Below, in pieces: positions 16,225 to 24,622 of a stretch of DNA of 64,000 nucleotides. The first letter of the stretch is position 1. Each line of letters begins with the position of its first letter. The stretch comes from GCA-2401735 sp051252095 (GTDB taxonomy: Bacteria; Pseudomonadota; Gammaproteobacteria; Burkholderiales; Methylophilaceae), in NCBI GenBank assembly GCA_051252095.1, contig JBPOFK010000012.1:22259-86258 (forward strand). Reading direction: 5' to 3'. The notes under the pieces were generated by a model that was not told the origin of the DNA, ran no database searches, and worked only from the letters and a program-made list of their open reading frames with translations. The translations under genes and the position numbers were made by a program.

Positions 16225-17259
16225 ATGACAAAAAGAATCACGATTACACGTCCAGATGACTGGCATTTGCATTTAAGAGATGGCGCTGCGTTGCAAGCTG
16301 TTGTTGCGGATAGCGCTAAACAATTTGGTCGAGCGATTGTTATGCCAAATTTGCGTCCGCCAGTAACGACTACAGAACTAGCTGCCGCGTATCGTGAACG
16401 TATTCTACAAGCCTTGCCGACAGGTGCAAACTTTAAACCGCTCATGACCTTGTATTTAACGGACAACACCAGTGCAGAAGAAATTAAAAAAGCGGTAACG
16501 AGCGGGTTAATCCATGCGGTGAAGCTTTACCCTGCTGGCGCGACGACTAATTCTGACTCTGGCGTTACCAGTCTTGAAAAGTGTGCTAATGCGCTAGCTG
16601 TCATGGAGGCCGTAGGGATGCCTTTACTGACGCATGGCGAAGTAACTGATGCTGATGTTGATGTGTTTGACCGTGAAAAAGTCTTTATCGAACGGCATAT
16701 GGAGCCGTTGTTAAAAAAATATCCAAACTTAAAAGTGGTTTTTGAGCATATTACGACGAAAGATGCTGCTCAGTTTGTTGCTTCGGCTGGTGACAATGTT
16801 GCTGCGACGATTACCGTGCATCATTTACTCATGAATCGTAATGATCTCTTTAAAGGTGGTATTCGCCCCCACCATTATTGCTTGCCAATATTAAAACGAG
16901 AAGAACACCGGCTGGCTTTGGTAAAGGCAGCCACTTCTGGCAACCCTAAATTTTTCTTGGGTACAGATAGTGCGCCACACGCTAAACATGCCAAGGAATC
17001 AACTTGTGGTTGTGCTGGTATGTATACTGCACATGCTGCAATTGAGCTTTATGCGGAAGTATTTGAAGCAGCAGATGCACTGGATAAACTTGAGGGCTTT
17101 GCCAGTTTCTTTGGGCCAGATTTTTACAGTCTGCCACGTAATCAAGAGAAGATTACGCTCGTGAAAGAAAGCTGGCATGCCCCAGAAAGTTATCCATACG
17201 ACGGTGATGCGTTGGTGCCATTAAGAGCGGGTCAAACAATTGCCTGGAAGTGCTTGTAG
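16225..17259 (+). CDS. pyrC: Dihydroorotase (class II)
   Basis: 344 aa. Zn metalloenzyme of pyrimidine synthesis cyclising carbamoyl aspartate to dihydroorotate. The metal motif DDWHLHLRDG is near residue 10, the carboxylated lysine region is VKLYPAGATTNS, histidines are in LTHGEV and FEHITTKDA, and the aspartate is in LGTDSAPHAK. Length and the ICH-less PHHYC segment fit the E. coli-type class II enzyme. It is 18 bp after rsmI on the same strand. pyrD lies at 42584. Confidence 0.97.
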   Translation: MTKRITITRPDDWHLHLRDGAALQAVVADSAKQFGRAIVMPNLRPPVTTTELAAAYRERILQALPTGANFKPLMTLYLTDNTSAEEIKKAVTSGLIHAVKLYPAGATTNSDSGVTSLEKCANALAVMEAVGMPLLTHGEVTDADVDVFDREKVFIERHMEPLLKKYPNLKVVFEHITTKDAAQFVASAGDNVAATITVHHLLMNRNDLFKGGIRPHHYCLPILKREEHRLALVKAATSGNPKFFLGTDSAPHAKHAKESTCGCAGMYTAHAAIELYAEVFEAADALDKLEGFASFFGPDFYSLPRNQEKITLVKESWHAPESYPYDGDALVPLRAGQTIAWKCL

Positions 17260-17325
17260 CGATTTATTTCATTAATGCTGTTTTGTATCATGCGAAGATT
17301 TGCATTGATTCGCTGGGCGGCATCA

Positions 17326-18717
17326 TTAAATAAATAACCTTTTTTCTTTAATCGCTTTAGCGACAGTCTGAGGTACCGACTCCTCCCAAGAAGCATCACC
17401 TTTGCGAATTTTGTCGTACACATCTTGAGAGAAGATGCCAAGAATGTCTTCTCGATAACCTTCAATTGCCAAAATGCGCTTCTCACCAACCAAGAAGTCA
17501 AATAAGTGCCGATGTGCGCCATCAATATTAATGTTATCCAATGTGGTCATGCTGCCGTCTGGGTTTTTTGTTGGATAGATAAACATCCTAATATCATTTT
17601 TTAGGAGACGACCAAATCCTTCTAGCATGCCGCCTTGCAGGTTGCTGTAGTTTTCTTGATTAAAGCGGTCAAATAAAGTTGGGATGCCCATCGTAATGCC
17701 AATGCGGCGTTTGGTGTAGCGAGAAATGTATTGCGCTAATTGATAGAACATAGAGAAGTTAGAAATCATGACAGTATGACCAGTGGCAGCTAGCACTTCG
17801 GCTCGCGAAATAAAGTCTTTCAAGTCCAACCTGCCATCTGCACGCAAGGTAGCCATGTTCATTTCCATAATCGTGATGGTTTCGCCTTCTTCAATGTCAT
17901 CCTCAGTTTCGAACTGTTTTAGTGCGCATTCCAGCATGTCAACGTTGACATGGGTAATAGGTCGGAAACGACCACGTTCAATCAGTACGGGTTTTTTGCG
18001 CAGTATTGATGAAGGTTGTAATACTTCCCCTTTAGCTGAGAACATAGCTGCGTCCGTCAAGCCTAGCTCAACGAGGTGTAAAGACATTACGCGATTGTCA
18101 ACATTTCTAAATGCAATGCCAGAGAATTCAATCATATCAATTTCAATGCGCTCAGTGCTTAATCCATCGAGTAGTGATTCTAGTAGCTCTTCAGGTTCAT
18201 GATGTAAAAAGCAAGCACCATATACGAGATTAGTGCCGACAATGCCGAGTGCTTCTTGTTGTGCTTTAGCATCGATATCCCACATACGTACATGAATGAT
18301 AATCTGACTTTCTTCGTCGCGAGGATGCGCTTGAAACTTAACGCCCATCCATCCATGACATTCGTTCGTGCCTGAAAAGTTGCGTGCTGACACAGTGTCA
18401 GCGAAAGCAAAAAAAGCGGTGGTGTCACCACGCAAGGCTTTTAGGTTTTGATGGTTGAGCCCTTGCTCAATATCAAGCATGGCCTGCAAGCGTTCGCGCG
18501 AAACATATCGCTTGCAATTACCATAAATTGTGTCAGAAACTTTCATGTCGTACGCACAGATACTTTTAGCAACAGTTCCTGCTGCTGCACCTGCTCGGAA
18601 AAACCAACGTACCACCTCCTGCCCAGCACCGATTTCTGCAAATGAGCCATAGCGTCTATCATCAAGGTTCACTTTTAATGCTTTTTCTTGCGTGTCCGTT
18701 GGGCGCGTGCTTTTCAT
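17326..18717 (-). CDS. Conserved protein of unknown function (463 aa)
   Basis: 463 aa, soluble, no signal peptide, no transmembrane span and no nucleotide-binding loop that I can identify. The N-terminus is strongly conserved-looking (LDDRRYGSFAEIGAGQEVVR, then RAGAAAGTVAKSICAYDMKV). Later features are MLDIEQGLNHQN, an acidic segment EDDIEEGETITIMEMN and a C-terminal block RHLFDFLVGEKRILAIEGY. I recognise it as a widespread family without a dependable function. It is monocistronic, with rnpB divergent upstream and pyrC convergent. Codon use matches its neighbours. I give no function. Confidence 0.6.
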   Translation of the reverse strand: MKSTRPTDTQEKALKVNLDDRRYGSFAEIGAGQEVVRWFFRAGAAAGTVAKSICAYDMKVSDTIYGNCKRYVSRERLQAMLDIEQGLNHQNLKALRGDTTAFFAFADTVSARNFSGTNECHGWMGVKFQAHPRDEESQIIIHVRMWDIDAKAQQEALGIVGTNLVYGACFLHHEPEELLESLLDGLSTERIEIDMIEFSGIAFRNVDNRVMSLHLVELGLTDAAMFSAKGEVLQPSSILRKKPVLIERGRFRPITHVNVDMLECALKQFETEDDIEEGETITIMEMNMATLRADGRLDLKDFISRAEVLAATGHTVMISNFSMFYQLAQYISRYTKRRIGITMGIPTLFDRFNQENYSNLQGGMLEGFGRLLKNDIRMFIYPTKNPDGSMTTLDNINIDGAHRHLFDFLVGEKRILAIEGYREDILGIFSQDVYDKIRKGDASWEESVPQTVAKAIKEKRLFI

Positions 18718-18795
18718 TGAATACTCCGTTATTTTCTAAATCGTAAGATAAGGGTTTAAGGCCAGTGTGCAGGTTAGATTACTCTAATCGAAAGC

Positions 18796-18833
18796 TTGAC
18801 AAGCATATTCTATCGTTTAAATATGAAACGATA
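18796..18833 (+). promoter_or_regulatory. TTGACA -35 with an 8-bp inverted repeat downstream
   Basis: A perfect TTGACA (18796-18801) is followed by TATCGTTT-AAATATG-AAACGATA (18811-18833), an exact 8-bp inverted repeat around a poor -10 (AAATAT). It could be a repressible promoter reading toward rnpB, or an operator of the divergent 463-aa gene. The weak -10 keeps confidence low. Confidence 0.35.
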
Positions 18834-18944
18834 AATAAACATTATTAAGTGCTTTTCTGGGCAAGCTATTTCTAGATGCTTATTGTAAGCGAGAATGCAG
18901 GTAAAGGAGATGGTCAGTGATGAGAAAGTAGAGAATTGATGTGT

Positions 18945-18950
18945 TAAAAT
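18945..18950 (+). promoter_or_regulatory. -10 element of rnpB
   Basis: TAAAAT placed 6-7 bases before the expected 5' end of RNase P RNA. No convincing -35 is seen. The same 13-mer TGTGTTAAAATCC occurs on the minus strand upstream of yajC (51560-51572). Confidence 0.5.
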
Positions 18951-18954
18951 CCAC

Positions 18955-19312
18955 GCTAAGCTAGCCAGACAGTCGCCGTCACACTTCATTAGGTAATTTA
19001 TTACCATGATAAATTGAGGAAGACCCTTGTGGTCTCCTTGGTGAGGGAGGAAAGTCCGGGCTGCATAGAGCAGGATGGCGGCTAACAGCCGTCCGCCGAG
19101 AGGCGAGGAATAGGGCCACAGAGACGAGCGTATTTAGTTACGGTGAAACGCGGTAACCTCCATCTGCAGCAAGACCAAATAGACTGGCAATAGGCGTTGC
19201 TCGCGCTGTCAGTGGGTAGGTTGCTTGAGCGCACAAGTAATTGTGCGCCTAGATGAATGACTGTCAACCTTTTAGGTTACAGAACCCGGCTTACCGGCTA
19301 GCTTATTTCAAC
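18955..19312 (+). ncRNA. rnpB: RNase P RNA (class A)
   Basis: Catalytic RNA that trims 5' leaders from pre-tRNAs. Recognised by the conserved core: CCAGACAGTCGCC near the 5' end, GGAGGAAAGTCCGGGC, CGGTGAAACGCGGTAACCTC, AAGACCAAATAG, GGTAGGTTGCTTGAGC, CTAGATGAATGACTGTC and ACAGAACCCGGCTTACCGG. Helix P1 is directly visible: TAAGCTAGCC (18957-18966) pairs with GGCTAGCTTA (19296-19305). Ends are set from P1 and are accurate to several bases. It lies between the 463-aa gene and the dcw cluster. Confidence 0.95.
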
Positions 19313-19627
19313 CGACTTGATGCTTTAGCATTTAGCGAGGTTGGGAACGCCCTTTACGGTCTTGCGAGCGTGACTCATTTCCTGCCCATTATTTTTATCA
19401 ATTAAACAGCATTGTTCATCCCCTTTTGAAGAGCGCCTTTCTCTCAAAATAACTCTTTGATTTAATTCAGTCACATAGTAAAACTTTCTTATATTCAACA
19501 TTCACTTTTATACATAAGTACATGATTTTTATGAAGTTTGTTTTTATGCAAAAAACAAGCTAAGTCTTTGACCTATAAAGAAAAAAAGCTTGCTTTAAGC
19601 CATTATTTACTCTAAAGTTAAAAGAAG
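19313..19627. other. Gap between rnpB and the MraZ boxes, no gene seen
   Basis: No credible reading frame or known RNA. A small ATGCT-TT-AGCAT hairpin at 19320-19331 follows rnpB but has no T-tract. The later part is AT-rich, with TTGACC at 19568-19573 as a possible -35 of the dcw promoter without a clear -10. Confidence 0.5.
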
Positions 19628-19654
19628 TGGGGAAAAGTGGTGTTTTGTGGGGAA
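19628..19654 (+). promoter_or_regulatory. MraZ operator: three TGGKG boxes at 10-bp spacing
   Basis: TGGGG (19629-19633), TGGTG (19639-19643) and TGGGG (19649-19653) repeat with exactly 5-base spacers, the arrangement known for MraZ binding (TGGGN direct repeats) upstream of mraZ. MraZ probably represses its own dcw operon here. The boxes lie about 100 bp before the mraZ start. Confidence 0.88.
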
Positions 19655-19749
19655 TAATTAACAAATTACTAAGGGTGTTAGTTATTCCTCATCTTTTACA
19701 CAAGTCCTCTGAAAGAATTTTAACAAACATAATGGGTGGAAAGTAAAAA

Positions 19750-20199
19750 GTGTTTAAGGGAGCGTCAAGTTTAAATATGGATGCGAAAGGGCGTTTAGCA
19801 ATACCAGCTAAACATCGCGACGCATTGCTTGCGCAATCTGCTGGTGAGATGGTTATTACTGCTCATTCACACCCTTGTTTGTTGTTGTATCCCGCTTCTG
19901 CTTGGGAGCCTATTCAGTCAAGTATTATGGCTTTGTCTAGTTTTGAAAAAAGGGCAGCTGCTCTTCAGCGCCGTCTAGTCGGTTATGCGGAGGATGTTAC
20001 TTTGGATGGCGCTGGGCGAATGTTGGTTTCACCAGTATTGCGCGACTTAGTTGGTTTGGATAAAGAGGTGATGCTCGTTGGACAAGGCAGTCATTTTGAA
20101 ATATGGGATAAAGAGGCTTGGGTGAAAGAGTGTGAAAGTGCAGTCAATGCGGATGGCGAATTTGAAATGCCACCAGAGCTAGAAGGTTTTTCACTATGA
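19750..20199 (+). CDS. mraZ: Transcriptional regulator MraZ
   Basis: 149 aa, AbrB/SpoVT-like double beta-hairpin fold. It begins MFKGASSLNMDAKGRLAIP and has the second repeat half DVTLDGAGRMLVSPVLRDL, both typical of MraZ. It binds direct repeats upstream of its own operon and tunes expression of division and wall genes. GTG start with GGTGGA 9 bases upstream. The stop overlaps rsmH by 4 bp. First gene of the dcw cluster. Confidence 0.96.
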   Translation: MFKGASSLNMDAKGRLAIPAKHRDALLAQSAGEMVITAHSHPCLLLYPASAWEPIQSSIMALSSFEKRAAALQRRLVGYAEDVTLDGAGRMLVSPVLRDLVGLDKEVMLVGQGSHFEIWDKEAWVKECESAVNADGEFEMPPELEGFSL

Positions 20200-21185
20200 T
20201 GCGGGGCGCCACTCAAGCGCCCACAACAGCATCAGTGTCACAAAAATCTGATCAGGCTTCTTCACATACGACAGTTTTATTGGATGAGGCAGTGGAGGCG
20301 TTAAATATTAAATCCAATGGTACTTATGTTGATTGTACCTTTGGTCGCGGTGGTCACAGCCAGCTGATACTAGAACGGCTGGGTGACAATGGCCGTTTAT
20401 TTGCTATTGATCGAGACTTAATGGCATATCAAACAGGGCAGTCTATTTCAGATAGGCGATTTCATATCGAGCACCTGCACTTTTCAGAAATTAATCAGCT
20501 AGCAGCGAATAATAAGCTGGCTAAAGTTGACGGTATTTTATTAGATTTAGGAATTTCATCTCCTCAGGTTGATGAGAGTGGGCGTGGTTTTAGTTTTAGA
20601 TTAGACGGCCCTTTGGATATGCGTATGGATCAAACGAGTGGGGAAACAGCGGCAGAACTGTTAGCCACAATTTCAGAACAGAAACTAAGAGAGGTAATAA
20701 AAGATTATGGTGAAGAACGGTTTGCTAAGCAGGTTGCAAGGGCGATTATTAAGGAGCGCACTGACGGGCGCGCCATCACCACTACAGGGCAGCTTGCCAA
20801 GATCGTGGCAAGTGCAATCCCCAAGGTCGAACCGGGGAAAAACCCTGCAACGCGCACCTTTCAGGCTTTACGGATTTTCGTCAATCAGGAGCTTGAGGAG
20901 TTATCGTTAGTATTGCCAAAATGTTTGGATTTATTGGTTGAGGGTGGACGTTTGGTTGTGATTAGCTTTCATTCCTTAGAGGATAGGATTGTTAAGCAGT
21001 TTATCAAGCGTGAGGAAGATCGCGATAACTTACCATCCAATTTCCCAGTAAAAGCGAAAGATTTGCCGCAGGCTAGATTGTTGCATTTTGGTAAAGCGGT
21101 GAAGCCTACAGATAGTGAGATCAAACTAAACCCGCGTGCAAGAAGCGCTGTGATGCGAGTTGCAGTCAGGACTGCTGTGCAATGA
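20196..21185 (+). CDS. rsmH: 16S rRNA (cytosine-1402-N4)-methyltransferase RsmH
   Basis: 329 aa. It methylates N4 of C1402 in 16S rRNA. SAM-binding motifs are TYVDCTFGRGGHSQLIL and FAIDRD, and FHSLEDRIVKQF is the conserved C-terminal catalytic block. The first ~25 residues (MMRGATQAPTTASV...) precede the usual family start at HTTVLLDEAV, but AGAAGG before the ATG supports the start given. ATG overlaps the mraZ stop. With RsmI (15355) it accounts for m4Cm1402. Confidence 0.96.
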   Translation: MMRGATQAPTTASVSQKSDQASSHTTVLLDEAVEALNIKSNGTYVDCTFGRGGHSQLILERLGDNGRLFAIDRDLMAYQTGQSISDRRFHIEHLHFSEINQLAANNKLAKVDGILLDLGISSPQVDESGRGFSFRLDGPLDMRMDQTSGETAAELLATISEQKLREVIKDYGEERFAKQVARAIIKERTDGRAITTTGQLAKIVASAIPKVEPGKNPATRTFQALRIFVNQELEELSLVLPKCLDLLVEGGRLVVISFHSLEDRIVKQFIKREEDRDNLPSNFPVKAKDLPQARLLHFGKAVKPTDSEIKLNPRARSAVMRVAVRTAVQ

Positions 21186-21457
21186 CCAGGCTCAATATTA
21201 CATTGTTTGTTGTTTTGGTCTTAATTTGTCTGGGGGTGGTTACAGCGCAGCATAAAGCAAGAAAGCTATATACAGAACATGAGCAATTACAGATGCATGC
21301 AGGGAAATATAAAACAGAGTACGAGCAGCTACAGCTTGAGCAGAGTACTTGGGCAATGCATTCTCGTGTTGAAGAAATCGCAACGAAACAATTGAAAATG
21401 GAAGTGCCAAATCAAAAGAGAATACAAGTAATCGTATTGGATGAAGTTGGCAAATAA
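21182..21457 (+). CDS. ftsL: Cell division protein FtsL
   Basis: 91 aa bitopic membrane protein. A single N-terminal membrane span (about 5-22) is followed by a periplasmic coiled coil rich in E/Q/K heptads (HKARKLYTEHEQLQMHAGK). FtsL forms the FtsQLB complex that signals to FtsWI at the septum. Identity rests on size, topology and position between rsmH and ftsI, as sequence conservation is low in this family. It overlaps rsmH by 4 bp. Confidence 0.9.
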   Translation: MTRLNITLFVVLVLICLGVVTAQHKARKLYTEHEQLQMHAGKYKTEYEQLQLEQSTWAMHSRVEEIATKQLKMEVPNQKRIQVIVLDEVGK

Positions 21458-23192
21458 CATGGTATACGGAAAATCAGCAAAAAATTCAGTCAGTCTGCCA
21501 GCTTGGCGCAGGCGGGTGCTGCTTATATTTCTATTAATGGGTTTTGTTTTGTTGATGATGCAGAGTATGTACCTGCAAAATACAAATAAAGAATTTTTGC
21601 AGAAAAAAGGCGATGACCGTTATAGCCGGACGCTTAAATTGCAAGCTTATCGCGGCAAGATTAGTGATCGCAATGGTGAGATACTAGCTGTTAATAGCCC
21701 GGTTGCTTCTGTTTGGGTAGATCCATCTGTTTTGGAAATGAATTCAAAGCAAAAAAGTAGACTTGCGTCAGCATTAAAGATTAGCACGAAGGATATTGAT
21801 GAAAAAATAGCCAATAAAAAACGTTCATTTGTATATGTGAAGCGGCGTATTTCACCCGATTTGGCAGAGACGGTAAAAGAGATAAATATATCAGGTATTT
21901 ATTTGCAGCGAGAATATCGTCGCTTTTATCCAGCGGGTGATGTTGTGTCACACGTGGTTGGTTTTACAGGTATTGATGGCGATGGACAGGAAGGCGTTGA
22001 ATTAAAGCAAAATGAGATGCTTTCTGGTGTGCCAGGCAAACGACGTGTTATCAAGGATCGTAAAGGCCATGTGGTCGAAGAGTTAGAGGTGATTAGCGAG
22101 CCACGGGATGGTAAGGCGCTGGTGTTAAGTATTGATCGACGTATTCAGTATTTGGCATTTAGAGAGCTGGCAAAGGCAGTGACAAAGTTCAATGCAAAAG
22201 CAGCTTCAGCAGTGATATTGGATGCTAAAACAGGAGAGGTGTTGGCAATGGTTAACCTCCCAACATACAATCCAAACAACCCTGTCAACATTAAAGGCAA
22301 AACACGTAATCGGGCGTTAACTGATATGTTTGAGCCTGGATCTACAATGAAGCCTGTAGCCGCAGCGGCAGGGATGCAATATGGTGGGTATCAGCCATCA
22401 ACACTGATTGATACATCCCCAGGTTATATGACAATCGGGCCGGCGACGATTCATGATACGCATCCAAGTAAAATGTTGAGTGTGGCGGAAGTGGTGAAAA
22501 AGTCGTCTAACGTGGGTGCCGCAAAAATAGCGCTTAGCTTGGACAAAGAGAAGCTTTGGCATACTTTCCGTGATTTGGGTTTTGGTGCAAGAACACAGGT
22601 GCGGTTTCCCGGTGAGGCGCGAGGCATGGTGCGCGATTATAAGGGGTGGCGGCCGATAGAGCAGGCAACCATGTCTTACGGACATGGCATTAGTGTAACG
22701 CTCTTGCAGCTTGCAAGGGCTTACACCGTTTTTGCTAATGATGGTAGGTTAATGCCAGTCACGCTTCAAAAGTTAGATGAGAAGCCTATTGGTGCTGAGG
22801 TGTTTACACCAGATGTGGCCAATAATGTTAAGGATATGCTTGAAATGGTTGTGCAGCCAGGCGGTACTGGATTAAATGCACAAATACCAGGATATCGCGT
22901 AGCAGGTAAAACCGGAACGGCACATAAATTAGGTGCGCATGGCTATGAAAAAGACAAGTATGTGGGTTCTTTCGTGGGAATGGCACCAGCTTCTAATCCT
23001 CGCTTGATTATGGCGGTGATGATTGATGAGCCTAGAACCGGACAATATTATGGCGGTACAGTCGCCGCGCCAGTATTTAGTGCGGTTATGGCTGATGTAT
23101 TACGCTTATTGGCGGTGCCACAAGATGCGCCAAACGATAATGTTGTGATACCTGCTGCGGATAACCCAAATGATGTAAAGGAGATGGTATGA
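21441..23192 (+). CDS. ftsI: Septal peptidoglycan transpeptidase FtsI (PBP3)
   Basis: 583 aa class B penicillin-binding protein. A cytoplasmic tail and one membrane span (about 28-48) precede the dimerisation domain and the transpeptidase domain. Active-site motifs are SxxK in PGSTMKPVAA, SxN in KSSNVGAA and KTG in AGKTGTAHK. It crosslinks septal peptidoglycan with FtsW. The ATG at 21441 overlaps ftsL by 17 bp; an alternative ATG at 21459, just after the ftsL stop, is equally possible. Overlaps murE by 4 bp. Confidence 0.96.
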   Translation: MKLANNMVYGKSAKNSVSLPAWRRRVLLIFLLMGFVLLMMQSMYLQNTNKEFLQKKGDDRYSRTLKLQAYRGKISDRNGEILAVNSPVASVWVDPSVLEMNSKQKSRLASALKISTKDIDEKIANKKRSFVYVKRRISPDLAETVKEINISGIYLQREYRRFYPAGDVVSHVVGFTGIDGDGQEGVELKQNEMLSGVPGKRRVIKDRKGHVVEELEVISEPRDGKALVLSIDRRIQYLAFRELAKAVTKFNAKAASAVILDAKTGEVLAMVNLPTYNPNNPVNIKGKTRNRALTDMFEPGSTMKPVAAAAGMQYGGYQPSTLIDTSPGYMTIGPATIHDTHPSKMLSVAEVVKKSSNVGAAKIALSLDKEKLWHTFRDLGFGARTQVRFPGEARGMVRDYKGWRPIEQATMSYGHGISVTLLQLARAYTVFANDGRLMPVTLQKLDEKPIGAEVFTPDVANNVKDMLEMVVQPGGTGLNAQIPGYRVAGKTGTAHKLGAHGYEKDKYVGSFVGMAPASNPRLIMAVMIDEPRTGQYYGGTVAAPVFSAVMADVLRLLAVPQDAPNDNVVIPAADNPNDVKEMV

Positions 23193-24622
23193 CGCGTTAT
23201 GTCATTAAGTCTAAACCAACATCAATAGTGTCTGATAGTAGAAAAGTGACACCTGGCGCCTTATTTTTGGCTTACCCAGGAGAGCACGTAGATGGAAGAG
23301 ATTATATCGAAGATGCAATAAGTAAAGGAGCCATTGCAATCTTATGGGAGCCACGGAATTTTAATTGGAACCCAAGATGGGAAATAGAAAATACACCCGT
23401 TTTGCACTTAAAGCAGCAGGCCAGTGCCATCGCAGGTCAGTTTTATCAAAGGCCTTCAGAAAATCTATGGGTGATAGGCGTGACTGGCACAAATGGTAAA
23501 ACGTCCGTGACGCAATGGTTGGGGCAGTGTTTGAGCTACATTGACAAAAAAACGGCTGTTATTGGCACGCTGGGTAATGGCTTGCCAACCGATTTGTCAC
23601 AAACGCAAAATACAACGCCAGATGCAATATTGCTTCAAAAATTATTAGCAGATTATGTCCAGCAAGATGTTGAAAATGTAGCTATGGAAGTGTCCTCACA
23701 TGGGTTGCACCAAGGGCGTGTAAAGGGGGTGCATTTTGATGTAGCTGTGCTGACTAACTTGTCGCGGGATCACTTGGACTATCACAAAACTTTTGAACAC
23801 TATGCGGAAGCAAAAAAGCAATTGTTTATGACTGAAGGTCTCCAGTATGCAGTTTTGAATGCTGATGATGATTTTGCTGAGGTTATTAAGAAAGCATTGG
23901 AGGGGTCTGATGTTGGTCTGTTAACTTATGGTATTGGTCAGGGTGATGTAGCTGCATCCAAATTGAAGTTGGGAAATGGGCGCATTGATTTCTTTGTCAC
24001 TACGCCCTATGGGCAATCAGATGTCAGTGCACAACTGATAGGTCGATTTAATGTGTATAACATCTTGGCTGTTTTAGCTGTGCTTTTGGCATCAGGTGTG
24101 TCGCTCATCGATGCTGTAGAGTCAATTACACACATCAAGCCGATCAACGGACGTATGCAAGTGTTTGGTGGTGTCAATTTGCCACTCGTGGTGGTTGATT
24201 ATGCCCATACGCCAGATTCATTGAAAAATGTGCTTATCGCATTAAGAGCAGAGGTTAATGGGCGATTGGTTTGTGTCTTTGGGTGTGGTGGAGATCGAGA
24301 TCAAGGCAAGCGTGCCATGATGGGAGAAGTTGCAAGCGAGCTTGCCGATGCTGTAGTCGTTACTTCAGATAATCCACGTCATGAAGATGCAGACAAAATT
24401 ATTCAGGCAATACTTGAGGGCGTTAAGGGAGAGTATGCCGTAGAAGAAAATCGTGCTAAGGCGATTTCAATTGCGATTGATAGTGCTGCAGCAGGCGATG
24501 TTGTGCTCATAGCTGGTAAAGGGCACGAGGACTATCAAGAAGTCGCAGGTGTAAAACATCATTTCAGCGATGCCGAGCAGGTTGAAAAAGCACTCAAGCG
24601 TTATGAGGTAGCAGTAGCATGA
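23189..24622 (+). CDS. murE: UDP-MurNAc-tripeptide synthetase MurE
   Basis: 477 aa Mur ligase adding the third residue to UDP-MurNAc-L-Ala-D-Glu. The P-loop is VTGTNGKTSV; the SDSRKV uridine-binding site is at the N-terminus. The amino-acid specificity motif SDNPRHEDADKI carries DNPR, the mark of meso-diaminopimelate ligases, so DAP-type peptidoglycan is expected. It overlaps both neighbours by 4 bp. Confidence 0.96.
   Translation: MTRYVIKSKPTSIVSDSRKVTPGALFLAYPGEHVDGRDYIEDAISKGAIAILWEPRNFNWNPRWEIENTPVLHLKQQASAIAGQFYQRPSENLWVIGVTGTNGKTSVTQWLGQCLSYIDKKTAVIGTLGNGLPTDLSQTQNTTPDAILLQKLLADYVQQDVENVAMEVSSHGLHQGRVKGVHFDVAVLTNLSRDHLDYHKTFEHYAEAKKQLFMTEGLQYAVLNADDDFAEVIKKALEGSDVGLLTYGIGQGDVAASKLKLGNGRIDFFVTTPYGQSDVSAQLIGRFNVYNILAVLAVLLASGVSLIDAVESITHIKPINGRMQVFGGVNLPLVVVDYAHTPDSLKNVLIALRAEVNGRLVCVFGCGGDRDQGKRAMMGEVASELADAVVVTSDNPRHEDADKIIQAILEGVKGEYAVEENRAKAISIAIDSAAAGDVVLIAGKGHEDYQEVAGVKHHFSDAEQVEKALKRYEVAVA

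Noticed and set aside
17326..18717. Naming the 463-aa protein a receptor or a nucleotide adenylyltransferase
   Set aside because: No signal peptide, beta barrel, plug domain or HxGH motif is visible; such names would be unsupported.
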